A stretch of 6,215 bases of DNA from Acidimicrobiia bacterium (GTDB lineage Bacteria > Actinomycetota > Acidimicrobiia > Acidimicrobiales > Poriferisodalaceae), in the NCBI GenBank assembly GCA_026983855.1, contig JALSTE010000808.1, positions 1 to 6,215 on the forward strand. Reading direction: 5' to 3'. Shown in pieces: positions 1 to 5,705 of the stretch. Every line of letters starts with the position of its first letter. The first letter of the stretch is position 1. The position numbers and the translations under genes were made by a program. Below the pieces are notes generated by a model. That model saw only the letters and a list, made by a program, of their open reading frames with translations, had not been told where the DNA came from and did no database searches.

Positions 1-31
1 GAGGGCGGCGGGCGTGGCCCGGAGGTGGTCC

Positions 32-850
32 TCAGCCGGTCGGACCGTGGTCGTGGCCGTGGTCATCGAGGACCGTGATCTCGCCCCCACCCGCGGGAGC
101 CAGGACCCGGTCGCCGTAGGCGGACCTGAGGTTGTCGGAGGTGAGGACCTCTCCGGGGGGGCCGACGGCGACGAGTGACCCCTCGGAGAGCAACAGCACC
201 TGGTCGGCGTCTCGCGCCTCGTCCAGATGATGGGTGGTGAGGACCGCGGCCACACCGGCCCGGGCCTGCCGGCGGACGATCTCCACGATGCGACTCTGGC
301 TGGCCAGGTCAAGACCGGTAATCGGCTCGTCGAGGAGGATCAGCCGGGCCTCCTGGGCCAGCATCTGGGCGACCAGCACCCGTTGCTGCTGGCCCCCCGA
401 CAGGTTTCCGTACTGCCGGTGCAGCAGATCACCGATCTCCAGTTCCTCGGCCACCCGCCGGCAGAAGCGTCGATCGGCGGTGCCCATGGGGCGCAGGAGG
501 CCACGCATGCGGTAGCGGCCCATCCGAATGACCTCGGCGCTGGTGAGGGGCAGCCAACGGACGGCCGAGTGCCTCTGGGTGAGGTAGGCCACCGGTGGTT
601 GGGGGTCCGCCCATTCCAACTCACCGGTGCTCGGCCGTTGAAGTCCCGCCAGCAGATCCAGCAGGGTGGTCTTGCCCGAGCCGTTGGGGCCTATCACCGC
701 GGTGATCGTTCCGGGTTGGATCGCGAAGTTCAGACCCCGGAGCGCGGCGCGGGAGCCGAAGCTGATCCCGAGCTCTCGGACCCGGCACAGGACCGTGGGG
801 TGAGGGGACGTCGGGGGGACCATCACGGGAGGTTGGGGAGGTTGGACCAT
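32..850 (-). CDS. znuC: Zinc/manganese ABC importer, ATP-binding protein (ZnuC-like)
   Basis: Cytoplasmic ATPase subunit that powers metal uptake through the membrane permease encoded at 2036-2905. The 272-aa product carries every ABC motif: Walker A GPNGSGKTT (54-62), Q-loop Gln92, signature LSGGQQQR (150-157), Walker B LILLDEP (170-176, catalytic Glu175), D-loop GLD (179-181) and switch His207. The first 20 or so residues are Pro-rich and precede the conserved fold, so Met10 (823) is an alternative start. No Shine-Dalgarno sequence precedes either ATG. The C-terminus ends in an Asp/His cluster (D-D-H-G-H-D-H, 262-268), as in some metal-handling proteins, and could sense or bind zinc. The gene is divergent from the lipoprotein gene, with a Fur/Zur-type palindrome centred 41 bases upstream of the start. 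ABC ATPase: certain. Metal specificity: inferred from the neighbours, the operator and the tail. In actinobacteria such systems may be named aztA or troB instead. Confidence 0.93.
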   Translation of the reverse strand: MVQPPQPPVMVPPTSPHPTVLCRVRELGISFGSRAALRGLNFAIQPGTITAVIGPNGSGKTTLLDLLAGLQRPSTGELEWADPQPPVAYLTQRHSAVRWLPLTSAEVIRMGRYRMRGLLRPMGTADRRFCRRVAEELEIGDLLHRQYGNLSGGQQQRVLVAQMLAQEARLILLDEPITGLDLASQSRIVEIVRRQARAGVAAVLTTHHLDEARDADQVLLLSEGSLVAVGPPGEVLTSDNLRSAYGDRVLAPAGGGEITVLDDHGHDHGPTG

Positions 851-858
851 CGGGGCAC

Positions 859-898
859 ATTCTGTCAGAGGCGGGGTCAGTACCGAGAACGATTCTCA
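859..898 (-). promoter_or_regulatory. Tentative znuC promoter region (minus strand)
   Basis: Reading the minus strand towards the ATPase gene, a weak -10-like hexamer CAGAAT (864-859) ends 8 bases before the ATG at 850, which would fit a leaderless transcript. There is no ribosome binding site in this stretch. No convincing -35 hexamer is visible. The metal-box palindrome at 885-898 covers the position where one would lie. The call rests mainly on spacing and on symmetry with the plus-strand promoter. Confidence 0.3.
885..898. promoter_or_regulatory. Fur-family metal box (probable Zur operator), znuC side
   Basis: The core GAGAACGATTCTCA contains 5-bp inverted arms GAGAA/TTCTC around a 3-base centre (891). 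This resembles the 7-1-7 palindrome bound by Fur-family repressors, and the actinobacterial Zur form TGAAAA-N-N-N-TTTTCA is close. The position next to zinc-type transporter genes favours Zur over Fur or Mur, but the regulator is not in the window. Expected role: zinc-loaded repressor blocks transcription of the ATPase gene. Confidence 0.72.
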
Positions 899-939
899 GT
901 TTGCGGGGACCGGCACCGGGCTGGTGGTCCCACCCTCTG

Positions 940-969
940 TTGGGAAGTGAGAACGATTCTCACTATGGT
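940..969 (+). promoter_or_regulatory. Promoter of the znuA-znuB unit, apparently leaderless
   Basis: A -35-like TTGGGA (940-945) and a TANNNT-type -10 TATGGT (964-969) are separated by 18 bases. The -10 ends 6 bases before the A of the ATG at 976, so the predicted transcript begins on the start codon. This agrees with the absence of a Shine-Dalgarno sequence. Leaderless genes with this spacing are common in actinobacteria. The metal-box palindrome occupies the spacer, so bound repressor would exclude RNA polymerase. Confidence 0.6.
946..964. promoter_or_regulatory. Fur-family metal box (probable Zur operator), znuA side
   Basis: AGTGAGAACGATTCTCACT has perfect 8-bp inverted arms (946-953 and 957-964) around the centre CGA. 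It is the better of the two boxes and shares the identical 14-base core with the one at 885-898. It fills the -35/-10 spacer of the lipoprotein promoter. Fur-family recognition is inferred from the palindrome shape. Assignment to Zur follows from the regulated genes. Confidence 0.8.
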
Positions 970-975
970 TACGCC

Positions 976-1947
976 ATGGCCATTCCCGAGAGCGGAGTCG
1001 TTGAGCCCGAGCGCGATCGGCGGGACCGGCCGCACCGCACCCGGCCGGGCCGGCCCGGGGTGCTGATACTGGTGGTCGCGTTCTCCGTCCTGGTAGGGGC
1101 GTGTGCGGATTCGACAGTGGTCCCGGCGGCCGAAGGCCCGACGATCGTGGCTACCACGGGAATCTGGGCCGACGTCACCGGGCAACTGGTCTGCGGCGGC
1201 CGGGCCGAGGTCACCCAGGTGATTCCCGATGGCGCCGACCCCCACGGCTACGAACCCTCCCTGGCCGACCGGGGGCGCCTGGACCACGCGGCCCTGGTCG
1301 TGGCCAACGGGGCGGGTCTCGAGGAGGGACTCATCGACACCATCGATGCCGTGGCCGCGGACGGTACTCCGGTGCTGACGATGACCGACCTGGTCGACAC
1401 GATCACCGACGGCGACGGGACGGTCAACCCCCACATCTGGATGGACCCGGTGAGGGTTTCGCGGGCTCTGGCCCCCATGGCGGCGAGGATCGAGGAGGCT
1501 CTCTCGCTCGCGCCCGGTGAGCTGGCGGGCTGCCTCGAGGACACCGTGAGCCGGGTCTCGGCGTTGGATTCCGATCTCTCCGACCTGGTGGCCGGCCTAC
1601 CCCCCGAACGGCGGCTCCTGATCACCGACCACGACGATCTCCGGTATCTGGCCGATCGCTACGATTTCACCATCGTCGGATCGCTCGTACCCTCATCGAG
1701 TTCACTGGCCGGGGTGGATCCCCGCCATCTGGAGGAACTCGCCGGTGAGGCCCGCAGGTCAGGGGCCAGGGCCGTGTTCATCGAGGTCGGGGAGTCCCGG
1801 GCCGATGCCGAGAGCCTCGCCGACCGGGCCGGTTTGAGGGTGGTGGAGCTCTACATCGGTTCCCTGGGTCCGGAGGGTTCGGGGGCCGATACCTGGGAGG
1901 GCCTCCTGCGAACCGACATGGCCGCCATCGTGGAGGCCCTGCGATGA
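976..1947 (+). CDS. znuA: Zinc/manganese ABC importer, substrate-binding lipoprotein (ZnuA/TroA family)
   Basis: Extracytoplasmic metal-binding lipoprotein that delivers Zn(II) or Mn(II) to the permease. The 323-aa product has a charged, Arg-rich N-region (residues 10-27), a hydrophobic segment (29-40) and lipobox LVGAC with lipidated Cys43. Cluster A-I ligands expected for the family are present: His90 in DPHGYEP, His153 in NPHIWMDP and His219 in TDHDD. The C-terminal SLGPEGSGADTW (296-307) is also typical. The usual fourth ligand Asp, expected just before SLG, appears to be Gly295; Glu270 or Asp305 might stand in. There is no His-rich loop of the kind seen in E. coli ZnuA. Cys73 and Cys186 could form a disulfide. 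I chose ATG 976 because the ATG at 965 is out of frame and 976 fits a leaderless promoter. The permease gene follows after 88 bases. Zn versus Mn is not decided by sequence. aztC is an alternative name. Confidence 0.92.
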   Translation: MAIPESGVVEPERDRRDRPHRTRPGRPGVLILVVAFSVLVGACADSTVVPAAEGPTIVATTGIWADVTGQLVCGGRAEVTQVIPDGADPHGYEPSLADRGRLDHAALVVANGAGLEEGLIDTIDAVAADGTPVLTMTDLVDTITDGDGTVNPHIWMDPVRVSRALAPMAARIEEALSLAPGELAGCLEDTVSRVSALDSDLSDLVAGLPPERRLLITDHDDLRYLADRYDFTIVGSLVPSSSSLAGVDPRHLEELAGEARRSGARAVFIEVGESRADAESLADRAGLRVVELYIGSLGPEGSGADTWEGLLRTDMAAIVEALR

Positions 1948-2013
1948 TCCGGCCGGGTGAGGGGCCCGCCGGGGCGCCATCGGCTGTCGGTGGTGGAGGC
2001 CCGGCGATTATCC
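1930..2013 (+). repeat. Imperfect short duplication of the znuA 3' end
   Basis: The 21 bases at 1930-1950, which span the last codons and TGA stop of the lipoprotein gene, recur at 1993-2013 with 19 of 21 identities and an offset of exactly 63 bases. The second copy lies in the gap before the permease gene and has lost the stop (TGA to TTA). It looks like a decayed tandem duplication. Similarity outside the 21 bases is weak. Confidence 0.55.
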
Positions 2014-2022
2014 AACTGGGAC

Positions 2023-2031
2023 GGGCGAGGG
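2023..2031 (+). promoter_or_regulatory. Ribosome binding site for the permease GTG start
   Basis: GGGCGAGGG, with its GAGG core at 2027-2030, lies 5 bases before the GTG at 2036. It supports that GTG as the translation start, the first in-frame start after the lipoprotein gene. Confidence 0.6.
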
Positions 2032-2035
2032 CATC

Positions 2036-2905
2036 GTGGAGTTCGTGACCCATCCCCACCGTTGGTGGATCGAACCATTCCTCACCAACCCCTTCATGGC
2101 CCGGGCCCTCCTGGCCGGGCTCCTGACCGTGGTCGCCACCTCCGTCATCGGCACGTGGGTCGTCCTCAGGGGCATGAGCTTCCTCGGTGACGCCCTGGCC
2201 CACGGGGTCCTGCCCGGTATCGCCGTGGCCTTCATCGCCGGTTTCGACACCACCGTCGGGGCCATGTTCGCGGCCCTGGTCATGGTGGGTCTGGTTCACG
2301 CCGTGCGTACCCGTTCACCGCTTCCCGACGACGTTGGTATCGGGCTGCTCTTCGTGGGGATGCTCTCTCTCGGCGTGGTGATCATCAGCTCCCGCCGTGG
2401 TAGCTACGTGGGTGACCTCAACCGATTCCTCTTCGGCTCGGTGACCGGGGTCGACTCCGCTGACCTGCTGAGGCTCACGGTCGTGGCGGTGGTGGCCGTG
2501 GTCGGCACCCTGGTGCTCTACCGGGCCCTGCTGGTCCTCACCTTCGACGAGACCCTGGCCCGGATGGTCGGACTCAGGCCCCGTCTCACCCACCTGGCCC
2601 TGCTGACCCTCATGGCCCTGGCCATAGTGGCCACCTTCGGGGTGGTGGGCAACCTACTGGTGATCGCCTTTCTGATCGCTCCACCCGCCACGGCGGTTCT
2701 GGTGGCCCGCAGGGTGCCGGTGATCATGGCGGTGGGCGTGGCCCTCGGGTCGGTGAGCGTGGTGGTCGGGATGCTGATCAGCTTCCACGCCGGTACCGCG
2801 GCCAGTGCGACCATGGCCCTGGTCTCGGTGGCCCTGTTCCTGGTGGTGCTGGTGTTGCGACCCCTGATACCGGGGAGTCGGAGCCTCGCCCCCCGTGTCC
2901 GCTGA
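2036..2905 (+). CDS. znuB: Zinc/manganese ABC importer, membrane permease (ABC-3 family, ZnuB-like)
   Basis: Integral membrane channel subunit, presumably working as a homodimer with the ATPase (32-850) and the lipoprotein (976-1947). The 289-aa product is the usual length for the ABC-3 family. About eight hydrophobic segments are visible, roughly at 22-44, 56-70, 74-92, 99-119, 143-164, 183-224 (two), 228-250 and 255-275. The family hallmark RGMSFLGDALAHGVLPGIA spans 45-63, and the cytoplasmic coupling loop that contacts the ATPase is around FDETLARMVGL (170-180). The start is GTG with a good ribosome binding site. The gene is on the same strand as the lipoprotein gene, 88 bases downstream, with no obvious promoter or metal box of its own, so co-transcription from the Zur-controlled promoter is likely. 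It converges on the SDR gene. Confidence 0.93.
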   Translation: MEFVTHPHRWWIEPFLTNPFMARALLAGLLTVVATSVIGTWVVLRGMSFLGDALAHGVLPGIAVAFIAGFDTTVGAMFAALVMVGLVHAVRTRSPLPDDVGIGLLFVGMLSLGVVIISSRRGSYVGDLNRFLFGSVTGVDSADLLRLTVVAVVAVVGTLVLYRALLVLTFDETLARMVGLRPRLTHLALLTLMALAIVATFGVVGNLLVIAFLIAPPATAVLVARRVPVIMAVGVALGSVSVVVGMLISFHAGTAASATMALVSVALFLVVLVLRPLIPGSRSLAPRVR

Positions 2906-2946
2906 CGCCTCGGTGAGTGGTAACCCGTGATCCGCGGTCCCTCGTG

Positions 2947-2966
2947 CCCGGGCTCCCGCCCGTGGG
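2947..2966. terminator. Weak bidirectional hairpin between znuB and the SDR gene
   Basis: In the 69-base gap between convergent genes, GGGC/GCCC pairs around a TCCC loop, and flanking CCC/GGG extends the stem with a 2-base bulge. No T-run follows on either strand, so it is at best an intrinsic terminator of the GC-rich actinobacterial kind. In DNA this rich in G and C, such a hairpin could occur by chance. Confidence 0.25.
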
Positions 2967-2974
2967 AGGTCGCC

Positions 2975-3793
2975 CTACATCCACGCCCCGTTGTTGATGT
3001 CGAGACTCTGACCGGTGATGCCCCGGGCCTCCCCACCCACCAGCCAGGAGATGAAGGCGGCGACGTCCCCGGGAGCGCTCATCCGCCCCAGGGGCACGGC
3101 CGCCATGGCCACCCCCAGGGCTTCGGCGTAGTCGACCTCCATCTCCCGGGCCATGTCGGAGATACCGGCCCGGGCCATCTCGGTGTCCACCCAGCCCGGG
3201 CAGATGGCGTTGACCATCACCTCCTCGGGGGCCAGTTCCTGGGCCAGGGCCCGCACCAGCCCCAGGAGCCCGGTCTTGGAGGCGCAGTATCCGGTGTATC
3301 CGGCCACGCCGATACGAGCCAGGATCGATGCCACCACGACCATGTGCCTGGGCCCGGCGGCCGGCGCGAGGACCCGCTGGGCCGCTCTGAGGGTGTTGTA
3401 GGTCCCGATCAGGTTCACCTGGACCAGATCGCTGAAGCGGTCCCCGGGCCCGGGCTGGTTCGGTCCACCCTGCCCGCTGTTCGCGATCACGGCGCCGAGG
3501 GGACCGAACCGACCCACCGTGCGTTCCAGGGCGGTTTCCACCGCGACACGGTCGGTGATGTCGGCCACGGCGACCGCCACCCCCGATCCCGGGGATGAGG
3601 TGATCCGGGCGGCGGTCTCCTCCAGGGTGGCCTCCGATCGGCCCATCAGGGTGAGACGCCAACCGTCGGCTGCCAACCTCAGTGCCGTCGCCCGTCCGAT
3701 GCCGGTGCCGGCCCCGGTCACGAGAGCGTGCCCCCGCCCCGGTGAACTCTTCACGTCGTCGTCGCTCTGGGTGTCCCTGGAGGTGGTCATCAT
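2975..3793 (-). CDS. Short-chain dehydrogenase/reductase (SDR), FabG-like
   Basis: NAD(P)-dependent oxidoreductase of the classical SDR family, cytoplasmic, probably interconverting a hydroxyl and a keto group. The 272-aa product shows the Rossmann glycine motif TGAGTGIG (26-33), the adenine-contact Asp78 in ADIT, Asn105 in ANSG (where NAG is usual), Asn127 in QVNLIG, catalytic Ser156, the YxxxK pair Tyr169/Lys173 in YCASK, and the PGWVDTEM loop (199-206). It ends in GQSLDINNGAWM, the usual SDR C-terminal strand. About 20 N-terminal residues are Ser/Asp-rich and outside the fold. Two tandem ATGs (3793, 3790) and a GTG at residue 14 are possible starts, none with a well-placed ribosome binding site. 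It is divergent from the acyl-CoA synthetase gene, which suggests, but does not prove, action on an acyl-CoA or fatty-acid-derived substrate. A 3-oxoacyl or 3-hydroxyacyl reductase is possible; the substrate is unknown. Confidence 0.92.
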   Translation of the reverse strand: MMTTSRDTQSDDDVKSSPGRGHALVTGAGTGIGRATALRLAADGWRLTLMGRSEATLEETAARITSSPGSGVAVAVADITDRVAVETALERTVGRFGPLGAVIANSGQGGPNQPGPGDRFSDLVQVNLIGTYNTLRAAQRVLAPAAGPRHMVVVASILARIGVAGYTGYCASKTGLLGLVRALAQELAPEEVMVNAICPGWVDTEMARAGISDMAREMEVDYAEALGVAMAAVPLGRMSAPGDVAAFISWLVGGEARGITGQSLDINNGAWM

Positions 3794-3910
3794 CCGATCA
3801 GATCACGTCTCGCCTCCCCGATCCAGACGTCGTCGGCGGGGATCGCCCATCCTGGACCGGAGACGGCTGAGCGGTCCCGCCCGCGGTGAGAGCCGCACCG
3901 GAGGTGTCAC

Positions 3911-3939
3911 TTGACGTGGCCGGGGCGGACGTGTTCGAT
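3911..3939 (+). promoter_or_regulatory. Candidate promoter for the acyl-CoA synthetase gene
   Basis: TTGACG (3911-3916), one base from the consensus -35, is followed after 17 bases by TTCGAT (3934-3939), a poor -10. Transcription would begin near 3946, giving a leader of about 95 bases. The -35 and spacing are good but the -10 is weak. Confidence 0.33.
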
Positions 3940-3953
3940 TCGGGTACGTCCGG

Positions 3954-3970
3954 GGGTCGGATCCCGACCC
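3954..3970. promoter_or_regulatory. Perfect inverted repeat, possible operator
   Basis: GGGTCGG and CCGACCC are exact inverted arms around ATC. If transcription begins near 3946, this lies just inside the transcribed leader. That is a typical place for a repressor operator (for example TetR or GntR type), or it could fold as a leader hairpin. No regulator gene is in the window, and the sequence does not match a motif I recognise. Confidence 0.4.
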
Positions 3971-4027
3971 TCGGATGGGGGAGATCCACCTCGCGGACGG
4001 GCGGCAGCGCCCGCCGTGGGACCGACA

Positions 4028-4034
4028 GAGGGAG
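4028..4034 (+). promoter_or_regulatory. Ribosome binding site that sets the TTG start
   Basis: GAGGGAG lies 6 bases before the TTG at 4041 and is the strongest Shine-Dalgarno sequence in the window. The in-frame ATG at 3975 has none, so this site decides the start of the acyl-CoA synthetase. Confidence 0.7.
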
Positions 4035-4040
4035 ATCGAG

Positions 4041-5687
4041 TTGACCGTTCCCAGCTACGTGGCCGGGGTGTCCGAGGAACCGCTGATCGGTCAGACGATC
4101 GGCGACAATCTCGACGCCACCGTCGCCTCCCATCCCGATGAACTCTGCCTGATATCCCGCCACCAGGGGATCAGATGGACGTACCGCGAGTTCGCCCGGC
4201 AGGTGGACGAGTGCGCCCGGGGGCTCATGTCGTTGGGCATCTCCCGCGGAGATCGGGTCGGGATGTGGTCGCCCAACCGGGCCGAGTGGATGGTCGGTCA
4301 GTACGCCACGGCCAAGATGGGCGCCATCCTGGTGAACATCAATCCCGCCTACCGCACCAGCGAGGTGGAGTACGCCCTGGAGCAGTCCGGATGCCGGATG
4401 CTCATCAGCGCGTCGGTCCACAAGACCTCGGACTACGTGGCCATGACGGCCGCGGTCCGGGACCGTCTGCCCGATCTGGAACATGTGCTGTTCCTGGATT
4501 CCGACGCCGGGGACCTGACCTGGGGGGGCCTCATGGCGATGGCCGCCGACACCCCTCCCGAGGCCCTGGCGGAGGTCCAGGCGTCGCTCCAGTTCGACGA
4601 TCCGATCAACATCCAGTACACGTCGGGCACGACCGGGTTCCCCAAGGGGGCCACGCTCACCCACCACAACATCCTGAACAACGGGCACGCCGTGACCGGG
4701 CTGCAGGGTCTGGGAGTCGGAGACCGTCTCTGTGTACCGGTGCCGCTCTACCACTGCTTCGGCATGGTCATGGGGAACCTGGGCTGCACCAGCCGGGGGG
4801 CGGCGGTCGTCTATCCGGGGGAGGCGTTCGATCCGGTGGCGACCCTCGAGGCGGTGGCCGAGGAGGGCTGCGTCGCCCTCTACGGGGTACCGACGATGTT
4901 CATCGCCATGCTCGACCACCCCTCATTCGGCGACTACGACCTGTCCAGCCTGCGTACCGGGGTCATGGCCGGCTCGCCCTGCCCCATCGAGGTCATGAAG
5001 AGGTGCGTGTCGGACATGCACATGACCGACGTGACCATCGCGTATGGGATGACGGAGACCTCACCGGTCTCCTTTCAGACCCGTATGGACGATCCCCTCG
5101 ACAAGAGGGTCTCCACCGTGGGGAGGGTGATGCCGTTCGTCGAGAGCAAGATCATCGATCCCGAGACCGGTGACGTGGTTCCCCGAGGTGAACCCGGTGA
5201 GCTCTGCACCCGCGGTTACTCCGTCATGAGGGGATACTGGAACAACCCCGAGGCCACCGCCGGGGCCATCGACGAGGCCGGGTGGATGCACACCGGTGAC
5301 ATGGCCGTCATCGACACCGAGGGCTACGCCAACATCGTGGGTCGCATCAAGGACATGATCATCCGGGGTGGTGAGAACGTGTACCCGAGGGAGATCGAGG
5401 AGTTCCTCCACACCCATCCCGCCGTGGCCGATGTCCAGGTGATCGGGGTTCCCGACGAGAGGTTCGGGGAGGAACTCTGCGTCTGGGTCCAGCTGCGGCC
5501 GGGGGAGGAGCTGACCATCGAGGGGGTCAGGGAGTTCTGCCAGGGACGCATCGCCCACTACAAGGTGCCGCGCTACCTGAGGATCACCGAGGAGTTCCCG
5601 ATGACCGTCACCGGCAAGGTGCAGAAGTACAAGATGGTGGAGATCTCCTGTGAGGAACTGGGTCTCCACACGGTGGAGACGGCCTAG
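4041..5687 (+). CDS. Acyl-CoA synthetase, AMP-binding family (medium-chain FadD/ACSF2-like)
   Basis: ATP-dependent acid:CoA ligase that converts a carboxylic acid to acyl-AMP and then acyl-CoA, the entry step of fatty-acid catabolism; cytoplasmic. The 548-aa product matches the family length. Motifs, numbered from the TTG: P-loop YTSGTTGFPKG (193-203), YGMTETSP (335-342), HTGD (417-420), the hinge region GRIKDMIIRGGENVYP (434-449) and the catalytic Lys526 in TVTGK. The beginning TVPSYVAG...PLIGQTIGDNL and the stretch TGVMAGSPCPIEVM are typical of the ACSF2-like acyl-CoA synthetase group. The TTG start is preferred because it has an ideal ribosome binding site and gives the family's normal N-terminus. 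Starting at ATG 3975 adds 22 residues of low-complexity sequence. It is divergent from the SDR gene and convergent with the Rid gene. Chain length and substrate are not decidable; medium-chain fatty acids are the best guess. Confidence 0.92.
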   Translation: MTVPSYVAGVSEEPLIGQTIGDNLDATVASHPDELCLISRHQGIRWTYREFARQVDECARGLMSLGISRGDRVGMWSPNRAEWMVGQYATAKMGAILVNINPAYRTSEVEYALEQSGCRMLISASVHKTSDYVAMTAAVRDRLPDLEHVLFLDSDAGDLTWGGLMAMAADTPPEALAEVQASLQFDDPINIQYTSGTTGFPKGATLTHHNILNNGHAVTGLQGLGVGDRLCVPVPLYHCFGMVMGNLGCTSRGAAVVYPGEAFDPVATLEAVAEEGCVALYGVPTMFIAMLDHPSFGDYDLSSLRTGVMAGSPCPIEVMKRCVSDMHMTDVTIAYGMTETSPVSFQTRMDDPLDKRVSTVGRVMPFVESKIIDPETGDVVPRGEPGELCTRGYSVMRGYWNNPEATAGAIDEAGWMHTGDMAVIDTEGYANIVGRIKDMIIRGGENVYPREIEEFLHTHPAVADVQVIGVPDERFGEELCVWVQLRPGEELTIEGVREFCQGRIAHYKVPRYLRITEEFPMTVTGKVQKYKMVEISCEELGLHTVETA

Positions 5688-5705
5688 AGGCTCCCCGGGC
5701 GCCTC
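5687..5705. terminator. Shared hairpin terminator between convergent genes
   Basis: GAGGC (5687-5691) pairs with GCCTC (5701-5705), and CC/GG (5693-5694, 5698-5699) adds two inner pairs after one mismatch, leaving a CCG triloop. The stem overlaps the stop codons of both the acyl-CoA synthetase and the Rid gene, which are only 16 bases apart. It could end transcription from both sides. There is no T-tract on either strand. Confidence 0.4.

Larger units (their letters stand above)
3794..4040. other. Divergent SDR / acyl-CoA synthetase promoter region
   Basis: This is the longest non-coding stretch (247 bases), provided the synthetase starts at its TTG. It contains a candidate plus-strand promoter (3911-3939), a perfect inverted repeat (3954-3970), a second GC-rich hairpin with 6-bp arms and loop GCAG (3998-4013), and the synthetase ribosome binding site (4028-4034). 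No convincing minus-strand promoter for the SDR gene is visible. No metal box is present. Confidence 0.55.

Noticed and set aside
858..860. ATG at 860 (minus) as the ATPase start
   Set aside because: Out of frame with the ATPase gene.
885..964. DtxR/IdeR iron box as the identity of the palindromes
   Set aside because: The arms do not match the TTAGGTTAGGCTAACCTAA type; the shape fits the Fur/Zur family.
965..967. ATG at 965 as the lipoprotein start
   Set aside because: It is not in frame with the lipoprotein and lies inside the -10 element.
227..1066. Long plus-strand open frame (279 codons) opposite the ATPase gene
   Set aside because: It is antisense to a gene with full ABC motifs, has no recognisable fold, and open antisense frames are common in GC-rich DNA.
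1957..2190. Small plus-strand open frame between the lipoprotein and permease genes
   Set aside because: Runs mostly out of frame through the permease gene; its only notable part is the short duplicated znuA end.
2929..2939. GATCCGCGGTC near-palindrome between convergent genes
   Set aside because: Built on a CCGCGG hexamer, common in GC-rich DNA; no flanking extension.
2778..3662. Minus-strand open frame (294 codons) overlapping the SDR gene in another frame
   Set aside because: Gly/Arg/Pro-rich out-of-frame translation of the SDR gene, which carries all expected motifs.
3792..3803. Near-palindrome ATCCGATCAGAT at the SDR start
   Set aside because: Short, with one mismatched pair and overlapping the ATG; too weak to call an operator.
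3798..4919. Long minus-strand open frame (373 codons) opposite the acyl-CoA synthetase
   Set aside because: His/Gly/Pro/Arg-rich shadow of a well-supported gene; no family features.
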